Positions 17,680 to 26,444 of a DNA stretch of 64,000 bases are shown in pieces. The position numbers were made by a program, and so were the translations under genes. This DNA comes from Massilia yuzhufengensis (GTDB lineage Bacteria > Pseudomonadota > Gammaproteobacteria > Burkholderiales > Burkholderiaceae_D), in contig NZ_FOLD01000017.1 in assembly GCF_900112225.1 (NCBI RefSeq), positions 1 through 64,000 on the forward strand, in the 5' to 3' direction. The notes under the pieces were generated by a model, which was not told where the DNA came from, did not search any database, and saw nothing but the letters and a program-made list of their open reading frames with translations. Position 1 is the first letter of the stretch. Every line of letters starts with the position of its first letter.

Positions 17680-19059
17680 ATGCACCACACCGATACGAAA
17701 AAAATCACGATGCGCCTGATGCCGGGATTCTGCCTGGCGATGGCATTCGGCGCTTATGGATTCGCCTATGCAGGCGTGACCGCCGACGAGGCGGCCCAGC
17801 TGAAAACCACCTTGACCCCGATGGGGGCGGAACGGGCCGGCAACAAGGAAGGGACCATTCCCGCCTGGACCGGCGGCCACGCCACGCCGCTCGCCGGCTT
17901 CAAGAACGGCGGCCGGCGCGGCGATCCCTTCGCCAGCGACAAACCGCTGTTCCAGATCACGGCCAAGAACATGGACCAGCATGCCGACAAGCTGACGGAC
18001 GGCACCAAGGCGCTGCTGAAGAAGTACCCGAACAGCTACCGCGTCGACGTCTACACCACCCGTCGCACCGCGGCGGCGCCGCAGTGGGTGTATGACAACA
18101 CCTTCAAGAACGCCACCAGCGCCAAACTCGACGGGGACACCGTGAGTGGCGCCTACGGCGGCATTCCCTTCCCGATTCCGAAAAGCGGCTGGGAGGTAAT
18201 GTCCAACCACTTGCTGCACTGGCGCGGCGAGGCCTGGCAGCAGGATTTCCGCCAATACCTGACCACCTCCGACGGCAAGCGCGTGCTGTCCAGCGAAGGG
18301 CAGGGCACCTACCAGATGCCGTATTACTTCAAGGACGGTGCCGACAAGTTCAAGAACAACAACTACTGGATGCTGCGCCTGGTGACGGCGGCGCCCGCGA
18401 TCCGTGCCGGCGAAGCGATCACCGGATCGGAAAACCTGGATCCGGACAAGAGCCAGGCCTGGGTCTACCTGACCGGTCAGCGGCGCACGCGCAAACTGCC
18501 GAACGCCTGCTGCGACACGCCAACGCCGGCCTCGGCCGGCGTGATGAGTTTTGACGAGATCGACGTCTGGGGCGGGCGTGGCGACCGCTTCGACTGGAAG
18601 ATCGTCGGCAAGAAGGAGATGTACATCCCGTATAACGCCAACGGCCTGTTCACGCCGAAAAGCGACGCCGAGGTCTTCGGCCCCAATCACCTGAACCCGG
18701 ACCACGTGCGCTGGGAATTGCACCGCGTGTGGGTGGTCGAGGCCACGCTCAAGCAGGGCAAACGCCACCAGGCGCCGCGCTCGCGCTACTACGTGGACGA
18801 AGACAGCTGGGTGGCGGTGCTGGGCGACCGCTGGGATGCCAAGGCCCAGCTGTGGAAGACCTTGTGGTCACACCCGGTCGTGATGCCGGACCTGCCGGCC
18901 ACCACCCCGCCGCAGCAGTTCGGTTTCAATGACCTGATCACCGGCGCCTGGTACATGAGCGGCGTGGTGAATGAGAAGAACACCCACTACCGCATCATCG
19001 GCCGTCAGCCGGAGGCCAGTTTCACCGGCGACGCGCTGGCTGGAGAGGGCGTGCGCTAG
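17680..19059 (+). CDS. DUF1329 exported protein
   Basis: The 459-residue protein starts with a signal peptide (LMPGFCLAMAFGAYGFAYAG). It then shows family features such as LTPMGAERAGNKEGTIPAWT, FPIPKSGWEVMSNHLLHWRG and the C-terminal ARSRYYVDEDSW-like strand (APRSRYYVDEDSWVAVLGDR). DUF1329 has a LolB/LolA-like lipid-carrier fold by family knowledge, so a periplasmic shuttle for hydrophobic ligands is plausible. CAGGAG precedes the ATG at 17680; an upstream in-frame codon at 17527 lies inside DUF1302 and is rejected. Its 3' end overlaps the convergent MarR gene by 38 bp. Confidence 0.88.
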   Translation: MHHTDTKKITMRLMPGFCLAMAFGAYGFAYAGVTADEAAQLKTTLTPMGAERAGNKEGTIPAWTGGHATPLAGFKNGGRRGDPFASDKPLFQITAKNMDQHADKLTDGTKALLKKYPNSYRVDVYTTRRTAAAPQWVYDNTFKNATSAKLDGDTVSGAYGGIPFPIPKSGWEVMSNHLLHWRGEAWQQDFRQYLTTSDGKRVLSSEGQGTYQMPYYFKDGADKFKNNNYWMLRLVTAAPAIRAGEAITGSENLDPDKSQAWVYLTGQRRTRKLPNACCDTPTPASAGVMSFDEIDVWGGRGDRFDWKIVGKKEMYIPYNANGLFTPKSDAEVFGPNHLNPDHVRWELHRVWVVEATLKQGKRHQAPRSRYYVDEDSWVAVLGDRWDAKAQLWKTLWSHPVVMPDLPATTPPQQFGFNDLITGAWYMSGVVNEKNTHYRIIGRQPEASFTGDALAGEGVR

Positions 19060-19579
19060 CGGGATCCGGCTTGCAGGCCGTCCAGGCTATGCCTGGCACG
19101 GCCAGCGGCGCCCGGCTCTGCGCGTTGTTTTCCCGTACCAGCTTGGCCAGCAGTTCCATGAACCTGCGCTGCTCCGCCGGGCCCAGGGGTGCAAGCAGGC
19201 GCTCGCGCAGCCGCAAGGCGCCGGCTTGCATGGTTTCCAGCATCCGCGTGCCACCGGAGGTGATGTTCAGCGCACGCTGGCGCCGGTTATGCGCAATCAC
19301 GTGACGCTCGAGCAGGCCTTTCTCTTCCAGCCGCGCGCACACGCTTGCCCCGGTAGAGGTATCGATCGCGGCCAAACCGGCCAGCGATACCTGGTCGATA
19401 CCGGGGTGCAGGGCCAGCTGGCTGAGGATTGCATATTGCACTGGTGTCAGTTGGTCGCCCAGTTCGTCGTAGAAGATCGAGACCGAGATTTGCTGCGCGC
19501 GGCGCAGAAGGTGGCCCGGATGCTCGTCGATTGCGAGCATCTCGCGATGCTGCACGTCATATTGTTGATCAGTCGGCAT
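19022..19579 (-). CDS. MarR-family regulator
   Basis: The 185-residue protein has a MarR winged helix-turn-helix: LTPVQYAILSQLALHPGIDQ, AIDTSTGASVCARLEEKGLL and the wing ERHVIAHNRRQRALNITSGG. MarR proteins of this kind usually repress aromatic catabolic genes until an aromatic ligand binds. It is divergent from the Rieske oxygenase gene, and the 86-bp gap contains a palindrome suited as its operator. The start at 19579 avoids reading through that operator. The C-terminus overlaps the DUF1329 gene on the other strand. Confidence 0.88.
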   Translation of the reverse strand: MPTDQQYDVQHREMLAIDEHPGHLLRRAQQISVSIFYDELGDQLTPVQYAILSQLALHPGIDQVSLAGLAAIDTSTGASVCARLEEKGLLERHVIAHNRRQRALNITSGGTRMLETMQAGALRLRERLLAPLGPAEQRRFMELLAKLVRENNAQSRAPLAVPGIAWTACKPDPASARPLQPARRR

Positions 19580-19611
19580 GATTGGCAAGTGTGATGGTCT
19601 TTGTATTGAAC

Positions 19612-19627
19612 ATTCAGTGTACTGAAT
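19612..19627. promoter_or_regulatory. MarR operator candidate ATTCAGT-GT-ACTGAAT
   Basis: A perfect inverted repeat with 7-bp arms and a 2-base spacer lies midway between the divergent MarR and Rieske oxygenase genes. A TTGAAC element (19606-19611) directly precedes it and could serve as the -35 box of the oxygenase promoter. Binding would block the oxygenase promoter and could also autoregulate marR. Confidence 0.65.
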
Positions 19628-19665
19628 ATGAATCCGATTCACCGCAAACAATGAAGGAAACAAGC

Positions 19666-20709
19666 ATGTTCCCAAAAAACGCATGGTACGTCGCCTGCAC
19701 CCCCGACGAAATCGCCGGCAAGCCCCTGGGCCGGCAGATTTGCGGCGAGAAGATCGTGTTCTACCGCGGTGAGCAAGGCAGGGTGGCGGCGGTCGAGGAT
19801 TTCTGCCCGCACCGGGGCGCGCCGCTATCGCTGGGATTCGTCCGCGACGGCAAGCTGGTCTGTGGCTACCACGGCCTGGAGATGGGCTGCGAAGGCAAGA
19901 CGATCAGCATGCCTGGCCAGCGCGTCCGCGGTTTCCCGTGTATCCGCAGCTATCCGGTCGAAGAGCGCTACGGCTTCATCTGGGTCTGGACCGGCGACGA
20001 GAAGCTGGCCGATCCGGCTGCGATCCACCATCTCGAATGGTCCGACAATCCGGAATGGGCGTATGGCGGGGGGCTGTATCACATCAACTGCGATTACCGC
20101 CTCATGGTCGACAACCTGATGGACCTCACCCATGAGACCTATGTCCATGCGTCGAGCATCGGACAAAGGGAAATCGACGAGGCGCCGGTGACGACCAGGG
20201 TCGAGGGCGAGCAGGTGGTGACCAGCCGCTTCATGGAAAACATCGGCGCACCGCCGTTCTGGCGCGCGGCATTGAGAGGCAACGGCCTGGCGGACGACGT
20301 GCCGGTGGACCGCTGGCAGATCTGCCGTTTCAATGCCCCGAGCCACGTGATGATCGAAGTCGGGGTGGCGCATGCGGGAAAGGGCGGCTACCACGCGGAC
20401 CCGGCCCACAAGGTGTCGAGCATCGTGGTCGACTTCATCACGCCGGAGACCGAGACCTCGCACTGGTATTTCTGGGGCATGGCGCGCAAATTCAGGCCGG
20501 ATGACGCCGAGCTGACCGGGATGATCCGCGAGGGGCAAGGGAAAATCTTCGGCGAAGACCGCGAAATGCTGGAGCTCCAGCAGCAGAACATCCTGCGCCA
20601 TCCCGAGCGCAAGCTCCTGATGCTGAACATCGACGCCGGCGGCGTGCAGTCGCGCCGGATCATCGACCGCTGGCTCGCACTCGAGGGCGCAGCCCAGGGG
20701 GCGGCATGA
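19666..20709 (+). CDS. Rieske non-heme iron oxygenase, VanA-like O-demethylase
   Basis: The 347-residue protein carries the Rieske cluster ligands in CPHRGAPLSLG and CGYHGLEMGCEG and the iron-site region VDNLMDLTHETYVHASSIG (D..H...H). This architecture and length are those of vanillate O-demethylase oxygenase (VanA) and relatives that remove methyl groups from methoxyaromatics. The next gene encodes the matching reductase with a 4-bp overlap. With gallate dioxygenase three genes later, 3-O-methylgallate or syringate is a plausible substrate, which is an inference. The start at 19666 avoids including the operator region. Confidence 0.85.
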   Translation: MFPKNAWYVACTPDEIAGKPLGRQICGEKIVFYRGEQGRVAAVEDFCPHRGAPLSLGFVRDGKLVCGYHGLEMGCEGKTISMPGQRVRGFPCIRSYPVEERYGFIWVWTGDEKLADPAAIHHLEWSDNPEWAYGGGLYHINCDYRLMVDNLMDLTHETYVHASSIGQREIDEAPVTTRVEGEQVVTSRFMENIGAPPFWRAALRGNGLADDVPVDRWQICRFNAPSHVMIEVGVAHAGKGGYHADPAHKVSSIVVDFITPETETSHWYFWGMARKFRPDDAELTGMIREGQGKIFGEDREMLELQQQNILRHPERKLLMLNIDAGGVQSRRIIDRWLALEGAAQGAA

Positions 20710-21659
20710 GCACGATCGAGGTCCGCGTCGCGGCCAAGGTATGCGAGGCCGAGGGCATCTGCAGCTACGAACTGGTGCCCCTGGACGGGGCGCCATTGCC
20801 GCCATTCGACGCCGGCGCCCATATCGACGTACATGTCGGTAATGAGCACGTGCGCCAGTATTCGCTGTGCAATGCACCGCATGAGACGCACCGCTACCTG
20901 ATCGGCGTCCTGCGCGACGCTGGCTCGCGCGGCGGCTCCCTTGCGATGCACGAGAAGGTAGATGCCGGCTCGGTACTGACCATCAGCGCGCCCAGGAACC
21001 ACTTCCCCCTGGTCGATGCGGCGCGCACGCTCCTGATCGCCGGCGGCATCGGTGTTACGCCCATCCTGGCGATGGCGGAAGCGTTGGCGGCGAAAGGCGC
21101 CGCCTTCGAGATGCACTATTGCGTACGCTCGCCGGAACATGCGGCATTCCGCGAACGACTCGCGGCGTCCGGATTTTCCCGGCAGGTGCACTTCCATTAC
21201 GACAGCGGCGACGCGGCGCAGAAGCTGGACCTTTCCGTCTTGCTGGCGGCGCCGTCGGACCAGCATTTGTATGTGTGCGGACCGTCAGGCTTCATCGGGT
21301 ACGTGCTGGCATCGGCACGCGCACATGGCTGGCCTGATGCGCAGCTGCACGTCGAGTATTTCTCGGGCGCGGTCATCGACACCGCAGGCGACCGGCCTTT
21401 CGACGTGAAGCTCGCATCGAGCGGACAGGTCTTGAGGGTGCCGGCTGGGCGCACGGTCATCCAGGTGCTGGCGGAGCAGGGCATCGATGTGCCGTATTCA
21501 TGCGAGGAAGGCGTCTGCGGAACCTGCCTGACCCGCGTGCTGGACGGCGTGCCGGATCACCGCGACCTGTACCTGACCGAAGAAGAGCAGGCCGCGAACG
21601 ACCAGTTCACCCCTTGCTGTTCGCGTGCCAAGACCAGCCTGCTTGTACTGGACATCTGA
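20706..21659 (+). CDS. VanB-type ferredoxin reductase for the Rieske oxygenase
   Basis: The 317-residue protein has an FMN/NAD(P) reductase domain (RQYSLCNAPHETHRYLIGVL, LLIAGGIGVTPILAMAE, LYVCGPSGFIGYVLASA). A C-terminal plant-type 2Fe-2S domain follows, with Cys ligands in PYSCEEGVCGTCLTRVLDG and FTPCCSRA. It passes electrons from NAD(P)H to the oxygenase encoded just upstream. The start overlaps the stop of that gene, and its own stop overlaps the next ATG, so all three are translated as a unit. Confidence 0.9.
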   Translation: MSTIEVRVAAKVCEAEGICSYELVPLDGAPLPPFDAGAHIDVHVGNEHVRQYSLCNAPHETHRYLIGVLRDAGSRGGSLAMHEKVDAGSVLTISAPRNHFPLVDAARTLLIAGGIGVTPILAMAEALAAKGAAFEMHYCVRSPEHAAFRERLAASGFSRQVHFHYDSGDAAQKLDLSVLLAAPSDQHLYVCGPSGFIGYVLASARAHGWPDAQLHVEYFSGAVIDTAGDRPFDVKLASSGQVLRVPAGRTVIQVLAEQGIDVPYSCEEGVCGTCLTRVLDGVPDHRDLYLTEEEQAANDQFTPCCSRAKTSLLVLDI

Positions 21660-22366
21660 TGAAAACACTGATGCTGTTGTGCGGCCTGCTGTGTGACGAG
21701 GTCGTGTGGGAAGCCCAGGCCGAGGCGTTGCGGCGCGACTACGATGTGCGGATCCTCAAATTCGTGGAACAGGACTCGATGGAGGCGATGGCCGAGCATG
21801 TCCTGCGCAACGCGCCGCAGACGTTTGCGCTGGCGGGGCATTCGATGGGCGGACGGGTTGCGCTCGAAGTGCTGCGCCGTGCGGCGCCGCGCGTGGAGCG
21901 TGTGGCGCTGCTCGACACCGGATTCGAGGCCGCCGCGGCGGATGAAGCAGGCAGGCGCGGCGTCCTCGTCGACCAAGCCCTGCGAGAGGGCATCGACTCT
22001 GTCGCGGCTGCCTGGGGTCTCCCGATGCTGGCGCCGCGCCATCGCGGTGATCCGCTCCTGGTCCAGGCCGTGCTCGATATGGTGGGGCGCATGTCGGGCA
22101 CGATCTACGCGGCGCAGACGCGTGCCTTGCTGGGCCGGCCGGATGCGACCGGCGTGTTGCAGAACCTCGACTGCCCGACGCTCATCCTGTGCGGCATGGA
22201 AGACGGCTGGAGTCCGCCGGAGCGCCATCGCCGGATGGCGGAACTGGCGCCGGGCTCCGTGCTGCGCCTGATCGCGCAATGTGGCCACATGTCGATGATG
22301 GAGCAGCCCGATGCGGTACTCGCCGCGCTCCGCGAATGGCTGGCGCTGGGTGATGACGATGCATGA
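21659..22366 (+). CDS. alpha/beta hydrolase
   Basis: The 235-residue cytoplasmic protein has the nucleophile elbow AGHSMGGRVALEVL, an acid region in LILCGMEDGWSPPERH and the final His in QCGHMSMMEQPDAVL. It belongs to the small alpha/beta hydrolases used for esters or C-C bonds in aromatic pathways. Start and the VanB-type stop share TGATG, so translation is coupled. The substrate might be a phenolic ester feeding the gallate route, but the sequence does not identify it. Confidence 0.83.
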   Translation: MKTLMLLCGLLCDEVVWEAQAEALRRDYDVRILKFVEQDSMEAMAEHVLRNAPQTFALAGHSMGGRVALEVLRRAAPRVERVALLDTGFEAAAADEAGRRGVLVDQALREGIDSVAAAWGLPMLAPRHRGDPLLVQAVLDMVGRMSGTIYAAQTRALLGRPDATGVLQNLDCPTLILCGMEDGWSPPERHRRMAELAPGSVLRLIAQCGHMSMMEQPDAVLAALREWLALGDDDA

Positions 22367-22772
22367 CGAATCGATCCGCCGTACCTGCGCCGATCTCGTT
22401 TCGCATTACGCCTACCTGAACGACGAGCGGCGCTTCGAGGAGCTGGCCGCGCTCTTCACGGACGATGCGGTGCTCTACCGGCCATCCGCGCCTGGCCAGG
22501 CCATTCGGGGACGCGAGGCGATCCTCGCGTCTTTCCGCAAGCGGGCGCCTGACACCATGACCTTTCATGTCTGCAGCGACATCCTCATCGATGTCCTGGA
22601 CGCGGATCGTGCACAGGGCAGGTCGAGGATTTTGCTGTTGTCCGCCCCCAGGGCCTCGGACGGCACGGCGCCGCCGGCTGCAACGCCCATGCCAGGCGTG
22701 TTCAAGGACCTCTTTGCGTTGACGGAAGACGGATGGAAATTTGCCGAAAGGCGTGGATCGTTCTGGATATAG
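22353..22772 (+). CDS. SnoaL/NTF2-like protein
   Basis: The 139-residue protein shows the nuclear-transport-factor-2 fold pattern: LVSHYAYLNDERRFEELAAL, FTDDAVLYRPSAPGQAIRGR and the C-terminal LTEDGWKFAERRGSFWI. Such proteins serve as small hydratases, isomerases or subunits of oxygenases. It overlaps the hydrolase end; ATG at 22353 or 22359 are both possible. Its place just before the gallate dioxygenase suggests a role in the same pathway, which is an inference. Confidence 0.75.
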   Translation: MTMHDESIRRTCADLVSHYAYLNDERRFEELAALFTDDAVLYRPSAPGQAIRGREAILASFRKRAPDTMTFHVCSDILIDVLDADRAQGRSRILLLSAPRASDGTAPPAATPMPGVFKDLFALTEDGWKFAERRGSFWI

Positions 22773-22780
22773 GAAACAAT

Positions 22781-24007
22781 ATGGCAACAATCATTGGCGG
22801 TATCGGCACCTCCCACGTCCCCACCATCGGCCTGGCCTACGACAAGAAGCGGCAAAACGACCCGGCCTGGGCGCCGCTGTTCGAAGGCTACCAGCCGGTG
22901 GCAAAGTGGCTGGAAGAGAAGCAGCCCGATGTCCTGGTCTTCTTCTACAACGACCATGCGAACAGCTTCTTCTTCGACTGCTATCCCACCTTTTCCATTG
23001 GCGTATCGCCGGAATTCGACATGGCCGACGAGGGCGCGGGCCGCCGTCCGCTACCCAGGATCAAGGGGCACGCGAAGCTGGCCGAACACGTCGCCAACCG
23101 CCTGGTCAACGAAGAATTCGACATGGCCGTGTTCCAGGACCGGCCGCTCGACCATGGCTGCAATTCGCCGCTGGGTTTGATGTGGCCGCACGAGCCTGAC
23201 TGGCCGGGCGCGATCCTGCCGATCGCCATCAACGTTCTCCAGCACCCCCTACCGACAGCGGCGCGCTGCTACAAGCTTGGGCAGGCAGTGCGGCGCGCCA
23301 TCGAGTCATTCCCTGACGACCTGAAGGTGGTCGTGGTTGGCACCGGTGGACTGTCGCACCAGATCCACGGCGAACGCACCGGCTTCAACGACACCGACTG
23401 GGATGAGGAATTCCTGGAGCTGTTCGTCGAGCGGCCGGAATTCCTGACCGGACTGACGCATGCGGAGCTGATCCGTCGTGGCGGTGCGGAAAGCGCTGAA
23501 GTGATCATGTGGATGGCCATGCGCGGCGCCCTGGCCGGCAAGATCCGCTGCCTGCACCAGAACCACTATCTGGCGACGACGACCAACATGGCGGTGGCGC
23601 TGTATGAGCAGGATGTCGCGGAGCCCTCTGCGCTGCCGCTGAGGCATTCGAATACCCAGCTGCTGGGTGTGGAGGATATCCCGGGCACGTATACGTTTGA
23701 CATCGAACACAGCGTCAAGGCCCTGAAGCTGAACCGCTTCTTCTGGCGTCACCGGGAGCCGGCCTTCCGTGAACTGGTCGCCCGCGACCTGGAGGCGGCG
23801 TTCGGCGAATCGGACCTGATCGAGCAGGAAAAGGCACTGGTGCGCAGCCGGGACTGGCTCGGCCTGGTCCAGTATGGCGTGTCCTTCTTCGTGCTCGAAA
23901 AATTCGCACGTGTGCAGAAAATGTCGAACCTGCAGGTCTATGCGAGCATGCGCGGCGAGAGTCTGGAAGACTTCCTCGCCACGCGCAGGGTGCCGGAATC
24001 GGCCTGA
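22781..24007 (+). CDS. galA: gallate dioxygenase (fused LigB/LigA type)
   Basis: This extradiol enzyme opens the gallate ring to 4-oxalomesaconate. The first 290 residues are a LigB-like domain with iron-site His residues in IGGIGTSHVPTIG and FFYNDHANSFFFD. A further conserved His region is GTGGLSHQIHGERTG. The last 120 residues form a LigA-like domain (LNRFFWRHREPAFRELVARD, DWLGLVQYGVSFFVLEKFAR). This single-chain fusion of about 408 residues is characteristic of gallate dioxygenases such as GalA/DesB; protocatechuate 4,5-dioxygenases are split. AGGAAA precedes the ATG at 22781. The lower-pathway genes lie at 48.6-51.4 kb. Confidence 0.85.
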   Translation: MATIIGGIGTSHVPTIGLAYDKKRQNDPAWAPLFEGYQPVAKWLEEKQPDVLVFFYNDHANSFFFDCYPTFSIGVSPEFDMADEGAGRRPLPRIKGHAKLAEHVANRLVNEEFDMAVFQDRPLDHGCNSPLGLMWPHEPDWPGAILPIAINVLQHPLPTAARCYKLGQAVRRAIESFPDDLKVVVVGTGGLSHQIHGERTGFNDTDWDEEFLELFVERPEFLTGLTHAELIRRGGAESAEVIMWMAMRGALAGKIRCLHQNHYLATTTNMAVALYEQDVAEPSALPLRHSNTQLLGVEDIPGTYTFDIEHSVKALKLNRFFWRHREPAFRELVARDLEAAFGESDLIEQEKALVRSRDWLGLVQYGVSFFVLEKFARVQKMSNLQVYASMRGESLEDFLATRRVPESA

Positions 24008-24013
24008 GCGGCT

Positions 24014-25051
24014 TTACCTGACGGCGGCCTCGGCGACGCAGGGATTGCGCTGTTCGCCAAGGCCGGTAATCGACGCTTCCATCACGTCGCCGTCGCGCAG
24101 GAAGCGTTTGTAGTGGATGCCGTTACCGGCCGGCGAACCGGTGCAGATGACGTCGCCCGGCCACAATTGCACACGGCTCGAGATGTACTCGATCTGGCGA
24201 GCGATATCGAAGATCATGTCGGACGTGCTTTCATCCTGCATGACCTCGCCGTTGAGCTTGAGTACGATCTGCAGCTGCTGTGGATTGGCGACGAAAGCGG
24301 CCGGCACCAGGTAAGGGCCGAGCGGTAGGAAGGTAGGGGAGTTCTTGCTCGACACCCAGTCCGTGCCCATGGCCTTCGGCTCCTTGCACCAGATCAGGTC
24401 GCGGCTGGTGATGTCATTGGCGATCGTGTAGCCCGCGATGTAGTCCAGCGCGTCGTCGCGTCGCACATGGCGTGCGGGCTTGCCGATCACGACCGCCAGT
24501 TCCAGTTCCCAATCGGGTTCGCTGGCCAGTGCGGGCAGGATGACCGGGTCGTATGGGCCGGTCACTGCGGAGGGGACCTTGCTGAAGACGTAGGGTGAGC
24601 CCGTCGCCGCGCGCTCGCTCATCAAATTTTCAGCGTAAGCGCGTAGTTCGGCCGGCGTCATTCCCGCAGTCGCGGGCTGCGCGCCAGGACCCATGCTGAC
24701 CAGCATATCCACGACGTGCTTGAAGTAGTTCGCGCCGGTGCAGAAGATCTGGCGTGGCAGCTCGACCGGGGCGTGCACCTTGAGGCCGGAGACCGGGGCC
24801 CAGTCGAGCGCGCCGGTCTGGTCGGCCAGCGCGAGCGCCTCGCACAATGCGCCGAAGTTGGTTTGCCAGTTCTGCAGCAGGGCAAACACCGATTCGCTGC
24901 CGCTCAGTTGCAGCCCCTTGGCCTCAGCTACTTTCTTCAGCGCCTGCAGGGCAATGACCTGATCACCCCGCACAAGTCCTGCGAAGACAGGGGAGCCGGC
25001 GGCCGAAAAGCTGCCGAGCTTGAAGCCGGCCTGGGTGTTCGTGTCCATCAT
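24014..25051 (-). CDS. fumarylacetoacetate hydrolase family protein
   Basis: The 345-residue protein has the FAH fold with the metal-site stretch LASEPDWELELAVVIGKPAR (Glu ligands), IAGYTIANDITSRDL and the catalytic-loop region LWPGDVICTGSPAGNGI. Such enzymes cleave or hydrate 2-oxo acids from ring cleavage. It ends six bases from gallate dioxygenase, convergent with it, and is divergent from the amidohydrolase gene with a shared LysR-type box between them. Start codons at 25051 and 25048 are both possible. Confidence 0.85.
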   Translation of the reverse strand: MMDTNTQAGFKLGSFSAAGSPVFAGLVRGDQVIALQALKKVAEAKGLQLSGSESVFALLQNWQTNFGALCEALALADQTGALDWAPVSGLKVHAPVELPRQIFCTGANYFKHVVDMLVSMGPGAQPATAGMTPAELRAYAENLMSERAATGSPYVFSKVPSAVTGPYDPVILPALASEPDWELELAVVIGKPARHVRRDDALDYIAGYTIANDITSRDLIWCKEPKAMGTDWVSSKNSPTFLPLGPYLVPAAFVANPQQLQIVLKLNGEVMQDESTSDMIFDIARQIEYISSRVQLWPGDVICTGSPAGNGIHYKRFLRDGDVMEASITGLGEQRNPCVAEAAVR

Positions 25052-25170
25052 ACAGTTCTATCCTTTGTTGGTAGCGGCAAGCCGCCAGTATAGGGACGGC
25101 CTTTCCCGTTGACGAATGGTGAATTCCGCTAGCAGACCTCGGCAAAACCGATAGCTGCGGGGCGGCGCGA

Positions 25171-25191
25171 CCCATCGGTTCGGCCGATGGG
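25171..25191. promoter_or_regulatory. LysR-type box CCCATCGG-N5-CCGATGGG
   Basis: The site is a 21-bp inverted repeat with perfect 8-bp arms in the divergent gap between the FAH-family and amidohydrolase genes. Its core ATCGG-N5-CCGAT equals the pattern at 10762, 12175 and 46798. A TAGAAT hexamer at 25234-25239 would be a -10 box for the amidohydrolase, placing the site centre near -65, typical of LysR activation. Confidence 0.72.
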
Positions 25192-25299
25192 AGCGATCGG
25201 AAAAACGCATGCCGGCAGCGGGCATGGGCTCGGTAGAATCGCCTGGATTCAAGCCGCCCGCGGGGTGGCTCGCCAGTCCACTCACGATCAGGAGACCCC

Positions 25300-26439
25300 A
25301 TGCTGTTTCACCGATGTACGCCGACCTGCCCTGGCGATTGTCCCGACAAGTCCCCGGTCCACGTGCAGGACGCGGCACGCCGCAAGGCCCGGACATTCAC
25401 CGTCGACCTCCATTGCCACGCCTTCTTCCCGGAGGTTGAAAAGCTGGTTGCGGGACTGCCGCAGAAGCTGGCCGAGCCTGAGCTCATGCTCAAGGCGCTG
25501 GGCATGGAGACCGTCGACTACAACAACAGGGTGATGCTGCCGCAAGCCGGCCCGAAGCTGACCAATCTACAGCAGCGCCTGGGCGACATGGATGTCATGG
25601 GCGTCGACATGCAGCTGGTAAGCCCTACCTCGACCCAGCACTATTACTGGGCCGAGCCGGACCTGGCTGTCGAGGTGGTTCGCATCCAGAACGAGGCAAT
25701 GGCTGAGTTGTGCGCGACGCATCCGGACCGCTTCCTCGGCCTGGGCACGCTGGCGCTGCAGCATCCGGTGCTCGCGATCGAACAGCTCGAGCACGCCGTG
25801 CGCAAGCTGGGCCTGCGCGGCGTGGAGATCTCGACGATGGTGGCCGGTAAGGAGCTGGCGGATCCGATGTTCGAGCGCTTCTGGGCCAAGGTGGAGGAAC
25901 TCGGGTGCATCGTGTTCATCCATCCTTTCGGCACGACCCTGGGAGCCCGCCTCGACCGCCATTACCTGTCGAACGTGATCGGCCAGCCCCTCGAGACCAC
26001 GATCGCGCTGTCCCACCTGATCTTCGGCGGCGTGCTGGACCGCTACCCGGGCGTGAAGATCCTGGCGGCCCATGGCGGCGGCTACCTGCCCGCGTACATC
26101 GGGCGCTCCAACCACGCCTGGCATGCGCGGCCGGACGCGCGCGGCTGCGCCAGGCCACCGGGCGACTACCTGCGCCAGATCTGGTTCGACAACCTCGTGT
26201 ACGAACCGGAGGCGCTGCGTCACCTGATCCAGGAAGCCGGTATCGGCCAGGTCGTGACCGGTTCGGATTATCCCTTCGACATGGGCCAGTATGGCTTCTC
26301 GGACTTGCTGGACCTGGTGCCGGGGCTGTCGCAGGACGAGCATGAGCGTATCGCCTGGCGCAACGCCGAGCGCCTGCTCGGCCAGGGCTTGAAGCCCGCC
26401 GACTGGAAGGCGCCCGCCACGCATTCAGCCGACCGATAG
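25300..26439 (+). CDS. metal-dependent amidohydrolase of the ACMSD family
   Basis: The 379-residue protein has the TIM-barrel amidohydrolase ligands: HxH in VDLHCHAFFPEVEKL, a His in CIVFIHPFGTTLGARLDRHY, a His in ILAAHGGGYLPAYIGR and the Asp in VTGSDYPFDMGQYGFSD. This is the pattern of ACMSD-type decarboxylases and hydratases acting on ring-cleavage products or phenolic acids. A Cys-rich start (RCTPTCPGDCPDKSP) precedes the barrel and is unusual. CAGGAG precedes the ATG. It could act in the flavonoid A-ring route or the gallate route; sequence does not decide. Confidence 0.82.
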   Translation: MLFHRCTPTCPGDCPDKSPVHVQDAARRKARTFTVDLHCHAFFPEVEKLVAGLPQKLAEPELMLKALGMETVDYNNRVMLPQAGPKLTNLQQRLGDMDVMGVDMQLVSPTSTQHYYWAEPDLAVEVVRIQNEAMAELCATHPDRFLGLGTLALQHPVLAIEQLEHAVRKLGLRGVEISTMVAGKELADPMFERFWAKVEELGCIVFIHPFGTTLGARLDRHYLSNVIGQPLETTIALSHLIFGGVLDRYPGVKILAAHGGGYLPAYIGRSNHAWHARPDARGCARPPGDYLRQIWFDNLVYEPEALRHLIQEAGIGQVVTGSDYPFDMGQYGFSDLLDLVPGLSQDEHERIAWRNAERLLGQGLKPADWKAPATHSADR

Positions 26440-26444
26440 CTTGT

